DNA of 16,212 nucleotides. It comes from CAYOLL01 sp964404765 [NCBI: uncultured Gemmatimonadota bacterium]. GTDB taxonomy: Bacteria > 4572-55. The stretch covers positions 1 to 16,212 of the forward strand of contig CAYOLL010000140.1 in NCBI GenBank assembly GCA_964404765.1. Direction: 5' to 3'. The notes beneath the pieces are model-generated. The model searched no databases. It saw only the letters and a program-made list of their open reading frames with translations, and was not told the origin of the DNA. Shown here one piece after another: positions 14,665 through 16,212 of this stretch (position 1 is the first letter of the stretch; every line of letters begins with the position of its first letter). The position numbers and the translations under genes are program-made.

Positions 14665-15663
14665 TCACTGATCCTGCATCCGCCGGACGGCCAGCCGCGC
14701 CTCATTATGTTGCTCGTTGGTCTTGGAAAAAATATGCGACCCGTCGCCCTTGGCCACAAAGTAAAGATAGTCGGCCTCGGCCGGGTACAACGCCGCCCGA
14801 ATAGAAGCCGCGCCGGGACTGTTAATAGGGCCGGGCGGCAAGCCGGGATAGCGGTAAGTGTTATAAGGCGAGTCAATTTCCAGGTCTTTATACAGTAAGC
14901 GCGCCTTCCACGTGCCGTGCGCATATTGCACGGTCGGATCGGCCTCCAGATGCCAGCCCAGCTTCAGCCGATTGTGATAAACGGCGGAGATAACCGCCCG
15001 CTCGGAATCGGCCTGCGCCTCGCCTTCAATAATCGAAGCCAGCGTTAACGCCTCATGCGCGGAAAAGCTTAATTCTTTGGCCCGCCTTATAAATTCATCC
15101 GGAAAATTCTTCTTAAACTCAGCGACCATCAACCGAATCAAGCCCTCTTCCGTTTCCTCATCGTCCAGATAGTATGTGTTTGGAAACAAGTAGCCTTCCA
15201 AAGTCTGGGCCGGAATCCCCAGTGCCTGGATGAAAACCGGATCAGCGGTTAACTTCAGGAATATGGCCGGACGCAAATCCACCGCCGGCAATAGTTCGAC
15301 CAATCTTGTCCGTGGCAACCCTTCCGGAACGGTCAATACTTTGTAAATGACCTCGCCGGCCACTAACTTTTGAATCACCTGAATCATGGTCAGGCCGGCT
15401 TCAAAATGATAGCGCCCGGCCTTGAGCTTTGTATCAGCCTCTTCTTGAACGGCCACCCAGCGGAACAACAGCGGATTGGAAATAACATCGTTTCGATGCA
15501 GTTCCGTGGCGATTTCATCCATCGAAGCGCCATGCGGAATTTTGACCGTCTGCGGTGCAGGCGATTGCACCAAATAATCTTCCCGCAACCGCCAGCCCCA
15601 ATATCCCAACGGCACAGCAACCAACAACACGACAATGATCAATCCCCAAATAACTTTTTTCAT
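14665..15663 (-). CDS. mltG: Endolytic murein transglycosylase MltG (YceG-like)
   Basis: This 332-residue inner-membrane enzyme cleaves nascent glycan strands in peptidoglycan and sets their length. One N-terminal membrane helix (about 4-23) precedes a LysM-like subdomain (about 38-105) and the YceG catalytic domain. Motifs: VPEGLPRTRL (112-121), TLEGYLFPNTYYL (154-166), LASIIEGEA with catalytic E213 (equivalent to E218 of E. coli MltG), SAVYHNRL, LEADPTVQYA, and YNTYRYPGLPPGPINSPG near the C-terminus. Length and motif order are normal. The start codon overlaps the stop of the upstream PurE-like gene as ATGA, so translation is probably coupled, and no separate Shine-Dalgarno is seen. The pairing is unusual; mltG often travels with ruvX, tmk or holB instead. 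Its stop lies 2 bp from the stop of the convergent cyclase gene. Confidence 0.96.
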   Translation of the reverse strand: MKKVIWGLIIVVLLVAVPLGYWGWRLREDYLVQSPAPQTVKIPHGASMDEIATELHRNDVISNPLLFRWVAVQEEADTKLKAGRYHFEAGLTMIQVIQKLVAGEVIYKVLTVPEGLPRTRLVELLPAVDLRPAIFLKLTADPVFIQALGIPAQTLEGYLFPNTYYLDDEETEEGLIRLMVAEFKKNFPDEFIRRAKELSFSAHEALTLASIIEGEAQADSERAVISAVYHNRLKLGWHLEADPTVQYAHGTWKARLLYKDLEIDSPYNTYRYPGLPPGPINSPGAASIRAALYPAEADYLYFVAKGDGSHIFSKTNEQHNEARLAVRRMQDQ

Positions 15664-16109
15664 ACACTTTTTTCACGGTAAGTAGCCAGTTGAGAGTGCA
15701 AATCCGGATTGGACCCGGCTAAAATTTGCAAGGCGTACAATCCGGCGTTTTCATATTGATTGGGACCGATAACCGTAATAGCAACCCCCAGCGGCATATT
15801 GGTCATGGTCATTAGTAAATCAACCGCAGCGCTCATTTCAGCAGCAATCGGCAGCCCGATCACCGGCAGAAGTGTTCGTGCCGCAGTCATACCCGGCAAT
15901 TGGCCCGTTGAACTGCCCACGATCAGCAAGCCGGCGCTTCGCCGCTCCAACTGGACGATAAAAGCATGACACTCCGAGTTAAGCCGTTGCCCGTTCACCA
16001 CAAAAATATGGCTGACAATGCCAAAACGGGCTAAAAAATCTACCGTCTTTTTTAGTCTTTTTAGATTTTCGGGCGTATCAACAATAATGCCAACGCAGAC
16101 GGTATTCAT
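15660..16109 (-). CDS. PurE-like protein lacking the catalytic residues
   Basis: A 149-residue protein with the PurE (AIR carboxylase / N5-CAIR mutase) fold. The second half matches closely: QLPGMTAARTLLPVIGLP (70-87), then VDLLMTMTNMPLGVAI and NAGLYALQIL. The first half keeps the pattern but has lost the active site. The GSxSD loop is VDTPEN (10-15), the SAHR motif is NGQR (39-42; His to Gln41), and AAHLPGM is TGQLPGM (68-74; His to Gln70). Normal PurE mutase or carboxylase activity is therefore unlikely. It may be a regulatory or ligand-binding paralogue, or a decaying copy, though the frame is intact. It is the first gene of a coupled pair with mltG (ATGA overlap). No other pur gene is nearby. 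An AGAAAG/CTTTCT inverted repeat lies just before the start. Confidence 0.85.
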   Translation of the reverse strand: MNTVCVGIIVDTPENLKRLKKTVDFLARFGIVSHIFVVNGQRLNSECHAFIVQLERRSAGLLIVGSSTGQLPGMTAARTLLPVIGLPIAAEMSAAVDLLMTMTNMPLGVAITVIGPNQYENAGLYALQILAGSNPDLHSQLATYREKSV

Positions 16110-16110
16110 A

Positions 16111-16125
16111 AGAAAGGCTCTTTCT
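16111..16125 (-). promoter_or_regulatory. Inverted repeat next to the PurE-like start codon
   Basis: AGAAAG-gct-CTTTCT forms a 6-bp stem with a 3-base loop beginning one base upstream of the minus-strand ATG, preceded in the transcript sense by a T-rich run. In RNA it would cover the region where the ribosome-binding site should be. It could limit translation of the PurE-like/mltG pair or be incidental. Confidence 0.3.
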
Positions 16126-16212
16126 AAAAAAATAAAAAATACAACTACAGGTTATGAGTGGTGAATAATCCTTAATCCCAAGCCAACCGTTAAAAATATC
16201 TACAAACATTGA

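Noticed and set aside
5819-16000. Codon reassignment of CAA to His, because three catalytic His positions (two in the PurE-like protein, one in the kinase) are all CAA
   Set aside because: CAA encodes conserved Gln in the LQDLQGPK region of pyk, and conserved His elsewhere (pyk H43, FAH-family H65/H66) use CAC or CAT, so the standard code holds and the substitutions are real.
1-16212. CRISPR arrays, tRNA or rRNA genes, insertion sequences
   Set aside because: No regularly spaced repeats, no cloverleaf or rRNA core sequence, and no transposase-like protein was found on either strand.

Overview
The window reads as chromosome from a Gram-negative bacterium of the FCB / Calditrichota / KSB1-like assemblage. 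The basis is a secreted FG-GAP/ASPIC-UnbV protein ending in the NFPNPFNP-type sorting tail typical of those lineages, a PEGA-repeat envelope protein, a probable outer-membrane barrel protein, and mixed Shine-Dalgarno use. This placement is inferred from protein style, not from a marker gene. No rRNA, tRNA, CRISPR array or transposase was seen.

Layout. (1) Positions 1-3547, plus strand: the 3' part of a large secreted calcium-binding-repeat protein, followed 11 bp later by a three-PEGA-repeat protein with a C-terminal membrane segment. (2) Positions 3585-6270, minus strand: a response-regulator/histidine-kinase fusion whose phosphoacceptor histidine is replaced by glutamine, then an unrecognised 494-residue helical protein. 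(3) Positions 6452-8654, plus strand: a good sigma70-like promoter preceded by a perfect palindrome drives a fumarylacetoacetase-family (acylpyruvase-like) gene and pyruvate kinase. (4) Positions 8809-9912, plus strand: an OsmC-family protein and a TlpA-like thiol-disulfide lipoprotein. (5) Positions 9941-11197, minus strand: a predicted beta-barrel / coiled-coil / TPR envelope protein. (6) A 351-bp intergenic region, then positions 11549-14662: a 1037-residue signalling protein made of a seven-bladed WD40 propeller, a Roc-type GTPase, a COR-like linker, a CxxC/CxxC zinc ribbon and a class III nucleotide cyclase with a complete adenylyl-cyclase residue set. (7) Positions 14665-16109, minus strand: a PurE-like gene whose product lacks the catalytic histidines, translationally coupled (ATGA overlap) to mltG.

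How they may work together. Most genes are housekeeping or envelope functions and do not form one pathway. FAH-family plus pyk is a plausible pyruvate-node operon, and OsmC plus the TlpA-like protein is a plausible thiol/peroxide-stress pair. The standout is the WD40-Roc-COR-zinc-cyclase fusion, which looks like a one-protein route from a binding event, through a GTPase switch, to a cyclic nucleotide. No cyclic-nucleotide effector lies beside it. Secondary oddities are the two proteins that keep a recognisable fold but have lost key histidines (the kinase and the PurE-like protein).
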